Source: Onchocerca lupi
Taxonomy: Eukaryota > Nematoda > Chromadorea > Rhabditida > Onchocercidae
Direction: 5' to 3'
NCBI GenBank assembly: GCA_028564675.1
Contig: JAOVVO010000225.1
Coordinates: 1-64,000, forward strand
Length of the DNA: 64,000 nt
Below are positions 52,801 through 63,181 of the stretch, piece by piece (positions within the stretch are counted from its first letter, which is position 1; the number at the start of each line of letters is the position of its first letter). The notes beneath the pieces are model-generated. The model searched no databases. It was not told where the DNA came from and saw only the letters and a list, made by a program, of their open reading frames with translations. A program made the translations under genes and the position numbers.

Positions 52801-54728
52801 TTTTTTTTTCATCTTGCTAATAAATGCAATAAACGATTTGCTAATAATTTTTTCTTTAACTCATAAATTTAATGCTAAATTTTAAAAAATTTTAATTAAT
52901 TAATTAATTAATTTTCTAATTAGATGTATGTGTACGAGTACATTTAACACAAAATAATGTGACACAAACGAAACAAAGTCGTATTATCAAGGGAACGTGT
53001 AATGCAACGTATAAAGAAGCTATAATGTTTTTGGTAAAAACAAAATCCGCTGATCTTGAAGATACGAGTATTATTGTTTCGGTTCATGATTTAGCACGGT
53101 GAGCTTTTTAATCAGAATTTTACGTGAAATTACGTGAAATAAAATGACGTCAATAATTTTTATTACGTATCCATGCATCCCTTCATATATATATATATAT
53201 GAATAACTTGATTTCTTTTTTGTTTTTTTCTTTGAAATGAAAATATATTTGGAATGAAATAGAATATAATAATGAAATGAATTTATTTAATTTGAATTTT
53301 TTTTTTTACATTTGAAAAATTTGACTTTTTATCGAAAATTATTCGTGAAAAAAATAAATTAGTAGTAAGCGTGATTTAGTTCAAATTTTAATATATTACA
53401 TTTATTAAATGTGTATAAGTGTAAGCATTACAATTAAAATGCTTCAAACTTTCCATAATTATTATTTCCTATTTTATTTGTTAATTTTTCAATGTAAATT
53501 TATAATTTTAATGTAGCGAATTTTTGTATAATTTAATTAAATTATATAAAATTTATTAAAATCATCTCAGTTTTATTATTATTTTTTTCATATATTCTAA
53601 CATACGCTTTTTTTTTTTTTATATTTGAATGATAGAAAATGAAAAATGATTGTCATCTTATCTGATAAATGATATACAAACCATATTAAATAAACCAAAT
53701 TAATCGCAATAATTCAATGATATTATTTGTCGAATGAATTCATAAAAAAAAAAAAAGAAGAAAAGAAAATAAAGAAAAAAGAAAAATGATTCCCGAGGAA
53801 TCAGATGGAAAGAAATGTTTTCTCTTTTTTCCATCTAATTCCTTCATTTTTCTTTCCCTCTGATTCCTCGGGAAATGCAAACTTGGCAAGTATGACGAGT
53901 ATTAAAGGATAATGCTGAATTACTTTGGAAGATTAATAATGCTTAATTGGAAGATAGCGCTATTAAGTTGAGAGATTGAAAAATAATTGGTTAAATTGAA
54001 GGATAATGATTGCACAAAGTTGAAGACAATGAATTATTTATCATTATCTTGGCTGATAATGATAAATGAGTTAAGCGTACGAATAGACAAATTACGGAAT
54101 AAATAAGAATAATAAATCTAATAGATTATAATATAAGCATAAGTTTTAATTCAAAAATAAGTTAAATTTATGTTGATATAAAAAACTGAAGTTTTTTTCC
54201 CGCCAAACATTAAAATTTTATTTAAACAAGTTTTTATTCATCAAACATTGATATTTTTACGAAAGATTCATTTGATTTATTTATGTAATACATAAAAATC
54301 ACGCATGCATGTTACGTTTTTGCATGATCTGAAAAAAATTAAAAAGACTTTTTTTTTTTCTTTAATTTGTTTTTTTTAATTACGAATGATTTTGCATATT
54401 TACAAAAGTAAGCATGCAAAATTATTCGTAATTATTTTCTTATTTTATTGATTCCCATCTAATATTTAATTTTTTAATTTTATTGTTTTAAAATAATTAA
54501 TTCCAATTGTTACTTTCCTGTTTAATAATTTATTTCAGGACAGTTGCTGGTGATGATCTAATTGGTTGTGTATATCTCGGTAAATTAGCAATTGATAAAT
54601 CGGAACATGAACAATGGAAGAATACATTAGAGCATATTGGAAAAGAATTTAAAAGTATTCATCATCTCAAAGCACGTGTAGAAGCGCCAAATGTTCACGT
54701 AACTGAAGCAACGTCGGATTCTGAATGA
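34815..54728 (+). CDS. synaptotagmin-like tandem C2-domain protein
   Basis: Seven exons: 34815-35612, 42955-43198, 45698-45819, 46681-46881, 50642-50753, 52924-53098, 54539-54728. Phases join cleanly to 613 residues and a TGA. Residues 1-320 are low-complexity and Ser/Asn-rich, with basic-serine sites (RRNS 34-37, RRSS 67-70), two LPQIP motifs (58-62 and 112-116), a short poly-Gln and no membrane segment or zinc finger. C2A spans about 322-455 (GLGLIHCSLQHFPIRKRLRV…) and C2B about 458-600 (GKLCITSCLEKKESRLTI…DDLIGCVYLGK…HEQWKN). C2B has the synaptotagmin-type WKN/W-helix region. The Ca-binding aspartates are mostly lost: the C2A loop reads VYHQSQQKLQKD where Asp is usual, and C2B reads VHDLARTVAGDD. 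It is therefore likely a calcium-independent membrane or SNARE-linked adaptor in vesicle traffic. Which subfamily is not settled. Intron 1 is 7.3 kb. Confidence 0.9.
39095..39210 (+). repeat. dispersed repeat family, copy D (in an intron)
   Basis: In intron 1 of the C2 gene. Contains GTGCCTATTCGAATAGAACG, TTTCAAATCAATCGGTGAAG, AACTTGAAACATTGTGTCAA and AGCCACAACGAACATTTACA. Truncated at its left end relative to copy A. Confidence 0.8.
39281..39520 (+). repeat. dispersed repeat family, copy C (in an intron)
   Basis: Directly follows copy D in the same orientation. It has two versions of the TTTTGGCGG(G/T)(A/T)AACAT head (39284 and 39350), then GTTTATCCTTACGAATAGG, CCTATTCGAATGCAACGTTG, CAATCGGTGAAGAATTTGAA and CCACAACGAATATTTATA. 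Confidence 0.8.
40378..40573. repeat. imperfect tandem duplication, period about 104 bp
   Basis: TATAACTTTAATCA…AATAGATGG…GCACAA…TTATTTATCAGC occurs at about 40378-40469 and again at 40482-40573, in intron 1 of the C2 gene. Confidence 0.7.
41735..41990. repeat. degenerate tandem repeat, unit about 60-70 bp
   Basis: About four diverged units, each with TTTTAATAATTCTCAG(T/C)(G/A)GTGATAA-like sequence followed by TCGAAATATTT-like sequence. Intron 1 of the C2 gene. Confidence 0.5.
51782..51913. repeat. 44-bp tandem repeat, three units
   Basis: Units 51782-51825, 51826-51869 and 51870-51913 are each exactly 44 bp, of the form CAYTAAYTCYRTRCATAAAT followed by a variable TTCATAT…ATTT part. In intron 5 of the C2 gene. 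Confidence 0.8.
53789..53876. repeat. inverted repeat forming a long hairpin
   Basis: TTCCCGAGGAATCAGATGG with AAAGAAA (53789-53815) pairs with TTTCTTTCCCTCTGATTCCT with CGGGAAAT (53849-53876), 26 or more pairs with one mismatch. The loop contains TTTTTTCCATCT, which can instead pair with AGATGGAAAGAA, so two alternative stems exist. Intron 6 of the C2 gene. Confidence 0.85.
54378..54433. repeat. 20-bp inverted repeat, 16-nt loop
   Basis: AATTACGAATGATTTTGCAT (54378-54397) and ATGCAAAATTATTCGTAATT (54414-54433) are reverse complements except for one position (a G-T pair in RNA). It lies about 105 bp before the last exon of the C2 gene. Confidence 0.85.
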
Positions 54729-57700
54729 ACAAAAATTAATTTTGCTTCAAATGCTACTTTTTTTTTTTTTGAAATTTCAAATACCATTGATTTTATTTTA
54801 TCCTTTTCAATTATAACAACTTTCATTCGTTTAGTACCATTTATATGTTCTTGTTTTGTGAGAAAAAAAAAAAGGAACAATAATTTGAAAATTTAAATTG
54901 AAATTTATTTTCAAAAATTTTGCAATTGTTTAATTATAATTAATTGTTGAAAAAATTTGCATCGTCAGAAATCAACTCTATTAGATGCTTATTAATGATT
55001 TTGAAGAATTATCCGATTAAATTTCCGATTCTGATTATCCGATTAAATTTCCGAAGAATTATCCGATTCTGATCATGCGATTACAATCTTGAACAAAACG
55101 AATGAATTATTCGATCATTGTTTAATTAAATAATCGTTATCATTCCAGCAAAGATGTCTGGAATATCAACGTTACAGTATCGGAATATCGTAATGTTACT
55201 GCTATTACGGTAGATTTCATACTGTAAATTGATAAAACATATAGATACATGTGCATTTTTTTTTGTACAAGAACACGATTGCAACAAAGAATTGCACAGT
55301 TTCTAATAATTAACAAATTTTTTAAATCTTAAAAAAATTACTTCCATTTTTGTAAACTAATTTATGTGTTTGATTGGTTAAATATTACTTTACTTTTTCA
55401 TTTTTATTAAAATATTTTTTCATATCTTTTTTGATGGATCTCAATTTTTTTTTTACAAGCATATCTTACGTTTATTATGGCCGATTTTTTTTTTTTTTTT
55501 TTTTTTTGCTAATTTCTGTTTGCTTTTAGAGTGAAATCGTTGAAAAGCGAATGTTAATTACTTTATTTTCGGAATTTTGAAAATTTCAGAATCTTAATCT
55601 ATGAAGAAAATCATGCAAAAATTGAAAAATTACTGTTGTTCAATAGTCATTTGTGCATAATTTATTCGCATTTTTAACGATTAAATCTTAAAAATGATTG
55701 TTCACTCAAATTCCGCTGTGCCGAAAAGTTGAAATAGGCAATTAATGGAACAACGACCATTATTCTGAATGAGAAGACTTGCAAAGAGTTATTCCTAATG
55801 TATATGTAATTATCAGGAATATTTTTATAAGAAGAAAAAAATTTGTGAATTCTAAAAATTGAAATCAAAATAATTTGAAAATTCTATAACATATTCGAAA
55901 TGAAATAATTGTTCAAATGCAACTGACATTTGTTTTATAAATATATGAATGTATTTAGACAACATGTAAGATGAAGAGATGAAAAAAATCAAATTTGTGA
56001 CAATTATGTAAATTAATTTAAGTCAATTAAATAATTAAATTATATGCAAATTAAGACATGCAGATTTATTTATCTTTTGTTTTATAATTTGTTTAAAACC
56101 AATGTTTTTTTCTTCATCAACAATATAGTTTGTGCCTTTAATTTAAAATAATTCATTTATAATTGTTAATTAAAAATAATTTTTCTTTCTTTTTCAAGAA
56201 AAAAGAGAATTTTCTCTTTTTTCTTTATCTGATTTAACTCATTTTAATAATTTAATTTCTACTTATTATACAATTATCTTTTTTTCTTTTTTTTTTTTTG
56301 TTTTTGCTGAATTTATTTCAATTTTTTTTGCATTGAATAAAATAAATATTTAACTGCATTTTTTTTTTTTTTTTTGTTTTTGACAATGCTGTTTATATAA
56401 TATAAAATTTTTTAATGTTATATGTTAAGCTTAAAGTAACATCGACACGTTCGGTTAACTTGGAAGCAATTAATTTTGACGCAATTTAAACACTTTAGTT
56501 ACGCTTACCACGCTTGCTTAATTTGAAAGCAATAGAAACAGCACAAAATAGATGATTTTAATTAACAAATTAATTAATTAACAATTAATGTGAAACAAAC
56601 ACGTCATTATTTCAGAGTTCATTTAACGTGAAAACAAAATCTATTAATATATTCCTTAATTCTATTACTATTAAATTATCGTTCCGTGTCATATCACGTG
56701 TAGAATGTATTCAATTCCATTTTTTTTATCCATGAAAAATTTGAAACGAAATTCAGCATTTTAAATATTATCATTTATGATACATTTTCCGTTCGAATAA
56801 ATTTTGATATAATATAAGATTTAATCAAAGAGATTGACATTTATTTATAGTTTTCATAGCTTTGACGTAAGATTTATATACTAATAATAAAAAGTTTAGA
56901 TAAATATTCGTCATAATGTTAATTGTATTCTTGAAGAATTTTAGGAAGTTTCGTTTTTGAGTTGAAAAAAAAATTTTTTTAAGAGAATGATTTATAAGCT
57001 TTTACGTTTTTTTAATTCATTTGAGATAAATTTCAACTTTTTCTTCTTTTTCTCTTTTATAGTTTTTGATTTTCATGCGTTTCACATAGTTGAATAAAAA
57101 TTAGCATGAAAAAAAATATCAAAGAAGGTAAAATACATACAACTTTTGTCAGTGATATTAATAACATGAATTTCATTTCGTTCAAAAAATTCGATCAATA
57201 ATTGAAATGGAATTAAAGTATCAGAAAAATATTTCTGATGATCAAATTGAAAAAATATTCCAAAGTTAATATTTTGTTAAGTGTAAAATTAATAGGAAAA
57301 TTTACTTATTGAAAGTTTCATTTTATTTGTTGGAAATTTAATAATTTAAAAATATATGTTATCATTCATTATATCTGAACATTTATGCTAGTGTGATACA
57401 AGAAAAAATCAAACAGATACGGTAAAATTTAATAAATCTAAATGATTAAAATTTTATTATATGCCGTTGCATGTAACAAAGAATGATAATTATGCGACAA
57501 ATTAAAGTTTGTAAATTTAATATTTGTTTACAACTGATATTTTATGCAGCAAATTAGGGTTTGTGAATTTAGCATCTATTTATGGTAAACAACTGATAAC
57601 AACTGATAATTTGTGGCAATAAATGGAAATAAATTGCAACTTAATGCTTCCAATAATTAAATTGAACTATTCAAACGCAGATATATTTCAATTTTAATCG

Positions 57701-58494
57701 CAACTATCATTATTACTTACATTCTAATCATAAATTCTTCACAAACAGTTTATACAAGCAAAAGAAAAAAAAGCAACGAAATCATGCAAAAATTTTTAAT
57801 AGTTATGCTTTATTTCCTTAATAATTATTCTTTAAAAAAAGTGAGAAAATGATGTGAGATGGAAAATTAATGATTAATTACTATGTAACAATTAAGATCA
57901 GGAAGATAAAAAAAATTCAAAAGTTAAAAAAAAAGCGAAAAATGTTACTATGTCATGTTGCAAAAATTGTAGAGGAATGAAAACTGTCGATAATTTTTTT
58001 TTTTTTTTTTTTTTTCTTTTGAATGAAAGAAAAAATTTGTTAATTTTGATTGAAAAATTTCATTTTCCTTTTTTTTTCTTCACTTTTTTAAATTCCAATT
58101 ATAATTATGAAATTAAAAAAAAATTTAATCTTGTTCAGATTAATTTTCCAAAAATATAATTGAGGGCCAAGGAAGAGCCAAGTTTCCTGCAGTTTCCTAC
58201 TGTATTATTATCAATTATCATTTTTGCCTTCATTTTCTTTTCATTTCCTCATTACAATTTCTTTTTTGAAAATTAAATTTATATTTTTAAGCAAATTTTA
58301 TCATTTTGTTTTATTGTTTACTTTTCATTGTAATTATTTGTTATATTTATATGTATGAATGGGATTAAATAAACAAATCAATGGACAAATTCACATTTAC
58401 CAGTTAGCAATAAATATACTCTTTTAAAAGGTAATTGTTTTAGAAAGGAAATAATTATTTGAAATTATAATAAGAATTGTATGTTTAGCAAAAA
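54729..58494. other. AT-rich spacer, no gene recognised
   Basis: Downstream of the C2 gene. Contains its 3' untranslated region, a short tandem AATTATCCGATTAAATTTCC repeat at 55008-55080, a perfect 14-bp palindrome at 56196-56225 (AAGAAAAAAGAGAA/TTCTCTTTTTTCTT), and a diverged duplication of TATGC(G/A)(A/G)CAAATTA at 57490-57600. No convincing exon was seen. Confidence 0.6.
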
Positions 58495-58725
58495 GCTTTT
58501 AAGCTCTTTCACTCATCGAATCGAGCATTTATTGGGAGAAATTTTAAGAGGCGGGAGATATGAATTAGAGGATATGGAGGAAAGAGGAATACATTGGATG
58601 ATGACAATCTTTGCCCAGAAAGAATTAAAGGGTTGACATTGAATGTGTGTGCTCCCAAAATGGATGATCATTTTTGGTGAACAGAATTGGGCGCTGTAGG
58701 ATGAACCAAATGAATTGAGTTTGAA
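58495..58725 (+). pseudogene. decayed 28S rRNA-like fragment, copy 1
   Basis: A low-AT island with the order of blocks found in the middle of nuclear large-subunit rRNA: GATATGAATTAGAGG, TTGACATTGAATG, CATTTTTGGTGAACAGAATT and GGGCGCTGTAGGATGAACCA. It parallels the second half of copy 2 but is more diverged (the rRNA core is normally GTAAGCAGAACTGGCGCTG). Substitutions in near-invariant positions and missing flanks indicate a relic, not a working rRNA gene. Confidence 0.65.
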
Positions 58726-58783
58726 AATTGATCAGCAATTCTTCCCGCTTTATCATTATCAGAATTGAAATTCACGGAAAAGA

Positions 58784-59078
58784 AACGTGTAAATCGATCG
58801 TCTAACTTTGATATAGGAGCGAAAAACTAATCGGACTGTTTAATAGCTGGTTATTCCTGAAATTTCCCTCAGAATAGCTTGGGTGCGCAATGAAGCTGTT
58901 ATATTCGATAAAGCAGCGAATGATTAGAGGAATTGTGGGACGAAACGTCTTCAACCGATTCTCAAACTTTCAATGAGTATGACGTCTTGCTTGCTTGAAT
59001 GAAACGTTGACATTGAATGTTTGTTTCAAGTAGCCTTTTTTAGTAAGCAGAACTGGCGCTGTGGGATGAATGAAGTGT
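58784..59078 (+). pseudogene. decayed 28S rRNA-like fragment, copy 2
   Basis: Matches, in order, conserved blocks of eukaryotic 28S rRNA around divergent domains D3 to D5: GTAAATCGATCGTCTAACTT, GAGCGAAAAACTAATCGGAC, TTTCCCTCAGAATAGCT, GCGAATGATTAGAGGAATTG, TCTCAAACTTTCAATGAGTA and AAGCAGAACTGGCGCTGTGG. Changes at near-invariant sites (GAAAAACTAATCGGACT for the usual GAAAGACTAATCGAACC) and abrupt ends mark it as a pseudogene fragment. It sits about 400 bp before the olfactomedin-like gene. The match is from memory of rRNA cores. Confidence 0.85.
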
Positions 59079-59487
59079 TAAATTAAAGTTGTTTGAATGA
59101 TAAGCATATGTAATTTTGAAAAAGAAAATGTCACCAGAATATGAGAGCACTTCGATTTTAGTGTCTTTTCATTGGATTATTTTGGAAATTTTTTTGCTTG
59201 TTAATAATTAAATTATTTCAACTTCTTCTTTTCTCTCATTTTTCATTTTCATCACTTTAATAGTAAATTCACTAAAAAACAATTTAAGCATTTTATCACT
59301 TTTCTTATCTCTTTTTTATAATACAATTTTAAATTATAATTCTAATTCTGATATAATGGAATGGAATAAAAAAAGAGAGAAAAGAAAAAGGGAAATTTTT
59401 TAAAATTATAATTAAAGATTTGGAATGAATCTATTATAGTATTCGTAAAGATATTTCAAATTATTACTTTTTGGTAATATTTCATTG

Positions 59488-62400
59488 ATGTTTCACAATA
59501 AAACATTATCCATTCGTTCGATTATCATTTTTCTTGCTACTATTGCATTTCTCGAAGCAATAATTATCGGAATTTTAATACTGCAACAGGTAAATGTTTT
59601 CTAAAATTACCAATTTTTTTAAACATTAAATGTAGACAAATTGAGAAATATGAAAAATGAAAAGTTTGACAGGTCATTTTTGCAAAAAAATAGAAAAGGA
59701 ATTTAAGAATTTTTTTAACATTTTAGCCATCGAAATTGATCAATCAACAAAATGATGCATATGGAATAATAGCAAAAAATCATATACGATATCGACGAGA
59801 AATACGTAATATTGAAAATAAGGATGAATGGAAATCTACAGATTTATCATCAACATTATATCTTCCAATTTATGCTCAAATTTCGGTTAATTTTATAATC
59901 TGGAAAAAAAAATTTTTATTTTTTTAAGTTCAAATTTTTACCTAAAATTACTGTCTCATATATTTTATTTATTTATTTTCTTTTTCTTTCTTTTTTTTTT
60001 TATTTCAAATATGCAGTTTTGAAAATTTTGCTAAAATGCGAAATTAAATCAGCTAGAAAAAATTGAAGATATGAATTAGTTAAATGTATAAATAAATGAG
60101 TATTCTTCATTTGAAATTTAAAATTTTTACAAAATAATGCTGCTAATTAATAATATGTTAGAAAAAGTCAAAACATTAAATAATGCTTTAACATTCTACC
60201 GTATTATTTCCTTCGGATAATTCCGGTGAATGTTTCCTGGTTGAAATTTTAGGATAAATCATTGAAAGCTATTTGTGAGGAACATAGCAAACGACGCAGG
60301 AAACATCACTGGAAATATGCAAAAAACATTACAAATCATAGCAATGGACCAAAAGGCTTGAATAAACGAGGTGATGTTGTAGAAAAATTATTGAAGGCTA
60401 TTTGGTTAGCAAACTAAAAGATTTAGAAGCTTCCGTGAATTTTATCGTAAAAATTATGAAATTAAATTTTATAAGTGAACTCTGCGTAAATGAATTCTAT
60501 CATAAATGAATTCTATCGTAAATAAATTTTATGCCGCATGAATCTTATTGTAAGTGTCGCAAATAAATTCTGTCGTGAATGAATCCTGCCATAAATGATT
60601 CCTATCATAAATGAATTTTATCTTAAGTGAATCCTGTTGTAAATGAATCTTGTTGTGAGTGAATTTATCATAAATGAATCCTATCGTATATAAATCCATA
60701 TGAAACTTGCTGCAATATATTATAGATGAATCCTATCATAAATGAATTCCATCGTGAATGAATGTTAATGTTACAACTCTTTTTTTTTTTTTCAATTATT
60801 AGTAGCTTGAGGACCAAAGCTGTTAGGAAAAGGAAATTCATTAATTAAATTCTTTCCACAAAAAAAAAAAAAGCAATACCAATATAAAATAGAACCATTT
60901 AATAATTGAAATTATCTTTTGGACTGTATAATCCAGAGCCTTTTATCTATTTTTAAACTAATCCAGAATTTGAAAAATTCTTTTTTATATCGATTATTTA
61001 ATGCAAAAACACCAGGAAATAGAGATGAAATTTGCGAATACTGAAAGAAATATTTTGTTCATACTATATTTTATCTAATATTATAATTTCTGTTTTTCTA
61101 AATCGTAACTCAAAATTTTATTAGATTTAAATTCTGCGATTTGCGTCAAATTTTTTAATAATTGATTCCAAATCTAAAAAAGAACCATTCTACGAGGGAA
61201 AAAATATCCTATAATTTATAAATATGCTATTTTTAAGAATCTTATCTTTTCAATTTCACTGTTTTAACTTTTACTCTCAATCTTTGTCGCAATTGTAATA
61301 TTTGCATTTTTATAAATTTCCTCAAAACCTAATATAATCTTCTAAAAGATCTTTCACAGTTTTCAATTTTCAAGCGGTTTCATTCATCATTTTGACTCAT
61401 ACAAATAATTTGGTATTTTCTGGTAATTTATAAATCTGAGAAAAAAAAAGAATATTTTAAAAATGGAATCTTCTTTTCAATCTTTAGACTGTGGCCTAAT
61501 TAGGTCAATTTCTCGACCGCATATTTTGGCTCGTCGTTTGAATAAAATCGGTGGCATTGTTCGATATGGTACACGCTGGTTTCAGGTTTGAAAATCATTT
61601 CAAATTTTTTGAATTCCATCTTTTATAAAATCACAATTAACCATTTTATATTACAACTAAATTAGTCCATTATTCATTAATGATTACTGTCAGCCATTTA
61701 GTTAGCAAAGTATAATTCACTTGTAACCTCATCGTAGAATACTGTAAAATTACTGTAGGAGTGGAATGATATTTCAAGTTGCAAATTGGAAATATCTTGT
61801 AGAATTTTCCTTCATTGCGATACATGAAAGTTTAATATACTAAGAAAGTATTAAAAGATAATTGAAATAATAGTGAAGGGATAAATTTTTGAGCTCAATT
61901 AATAGATGAAAAAGTTAGAACTATTAAAAAACTAGAAACTGAAATATTTGACGATGACCTCAGAATATAATCTTTGATTTATATTAATAGCATAAGAAAT
62001 TCTGTCTTGAAATCCTTAAATGATTGCTCAGTTTAATAATAAATTAAATTTTATTACATTAAAGCTATAAAATTTTTAACCAAACTGATGAATAAATGCA
62101 ATAAATATTTTATTAATAGACATGAAATCATTTTCATCAAAAAACGAAACTTTAAATGCATTTAGCATAGTTATCATATCTCATTGGAAATATTTATGTG
62201 ATATTCGTTACTTAATTATTAATTTAAATATATTTAATTTTTACTGAGATTAAATTTTTTCAACTTCAGTATTCCAATATTTCTTCTTTTTTTTCGGTTT
62301 AACTTTTATTTTAATTTTTTTTTCTTAAAAAAAAAGAAAACATTTTTTTTAGACTGAATATTCATTGGGATATAATATTTTCGAATACAGTAACCTAGCT

Positions 62401-62580
62401 GATTTACGATTTTCGCATCCAGCTGCAGTGCATTCCTTGGATTCTCCACAATTTGATGGTACAGATAATACGGCATGTAATGGAAATATTTTCATTTATT
62501 ATGCATCAGCAACTTCGCATATTTATTCATATCAAATTGATAAACAACGTTCAAAAAGTGCGGCAATTAATGCTTCAAAA
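59488..62580 (+). CDS. type II membrane olfactomedin-domain protein, UNC-122/gliomedin-like (5' part; gene runs past window)
   Basis: Five exons: 59488-59589, 59727-59885, 60253-60370, 61488-61585, 62353-62580, all in phase, giving 235 residues with the last exon leaving phase 0. Residues about 10-32 are a signal anchor (SIIIFLATIAFLEAIIIGIL). The outer part has a furin-type RYRR site (55-58), a basic SKRRRKHH cluster, NIT and NHS glycosylation sites and a single collagen-like GPKG. The olfactomedin domain starts at DCGLIRSISRP (127) and continues through YNIFEYSNLADLRF and NGNIFIYY…YSYQIDK, matching the early strands of that fold. The remaining ~150 residues are missing, so further exons must lie beyond 62580, probably past the window. 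In nematodes UNC-122/COF proteins pair collagen repeats with this domain and act at muscle and neuromuscular surfaces. Here collagen is almost absent. Confidence 0.8.
60436..60770. repeat. 16-bp minisatellite, about 20 degenerate units
   Basis: Consensus about TGAATYCTATCRTAAA, repeated head to tail with 5-30% divergence and two short interruptions. It starts about 65 bp after exon 3 of the olfactomedin-like gene, within intron 3. Confidence 0.9.
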
Positions 62581-62884
62581 GTTTGTTCTTAATTTTAAAT
62601 TTATATTTAAAATATATAAAAAATTAAAGAATTCAAAGTTATCAACGAAGTTATTATCAAAATTATGATAATCTTAATTGCATTTGCATGCAAATATGCA
62701 AAATTAGAATCTTTCATTATCACTAAATGCATGCTATTATGTTTACATTATATGCAATTATATTTGATACTTTGTTTTGTTTTTTGTAAAACTAAAACAA
62801 TAATTTCTTTTATTAATTTATTTTTAGATAAAATCTGAAAATTTCCAAATATTTACTTTCTTTTTTTAAAAAAAGAAAAAAAAA

Positions 62885-63181
62885 ATGTAAGAAATTTTGG
62901 AGACAATTCTGTTACCGAAATTATCACAATTTTATCAAACTGTTAAACATAGCATATTTTCTGGAAACGGCAGAGGAATTCTTTTCTTAATTCAATTTTC
63001 AATTGTATTATTGGAGCGTAGCATATTTTTCGATAATGGAAAGTTTTTACCAAGCCGGGATCGATTAAGTAGTCTATCTGTCGTTCGGAAAAAGATTACA
63101 AGTAAAAGTAGCCAAGAAAAAGCGGAAATTAAACTTGGATTTAGCCAAGAAGGAAATAATTTAGCTAAGAAAAAGTGCTAA
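62885..63181 (+). other. open frame of about 95 codons, nature unknown
   Basis: Open from just after a TAA to TAA at 63181, with mixed codon usage and few low-complexity runs, but no ATG at its start and no good acceptor. It does not resemble the next part of an olfactomedin domain. Its end contains a diverged internal duplication (AGCCAAGAAAAAGCGGAAAT / AGCTAAGAAAAAGTGCTAAT). A decayed element or chance frame is likelier than an exon. Confidence 0.2.

Noticed and set aside
60371..60417. Read-through of olfactomedin exon 3 to a stop (GDVVEKLLKAIWLAN)
   Set aside because: The GT at 60371 gives the phase that joins exactly to DCGLIRS in exon 4, so splicing is preferred; a retained-intron truncated form is not excluded.
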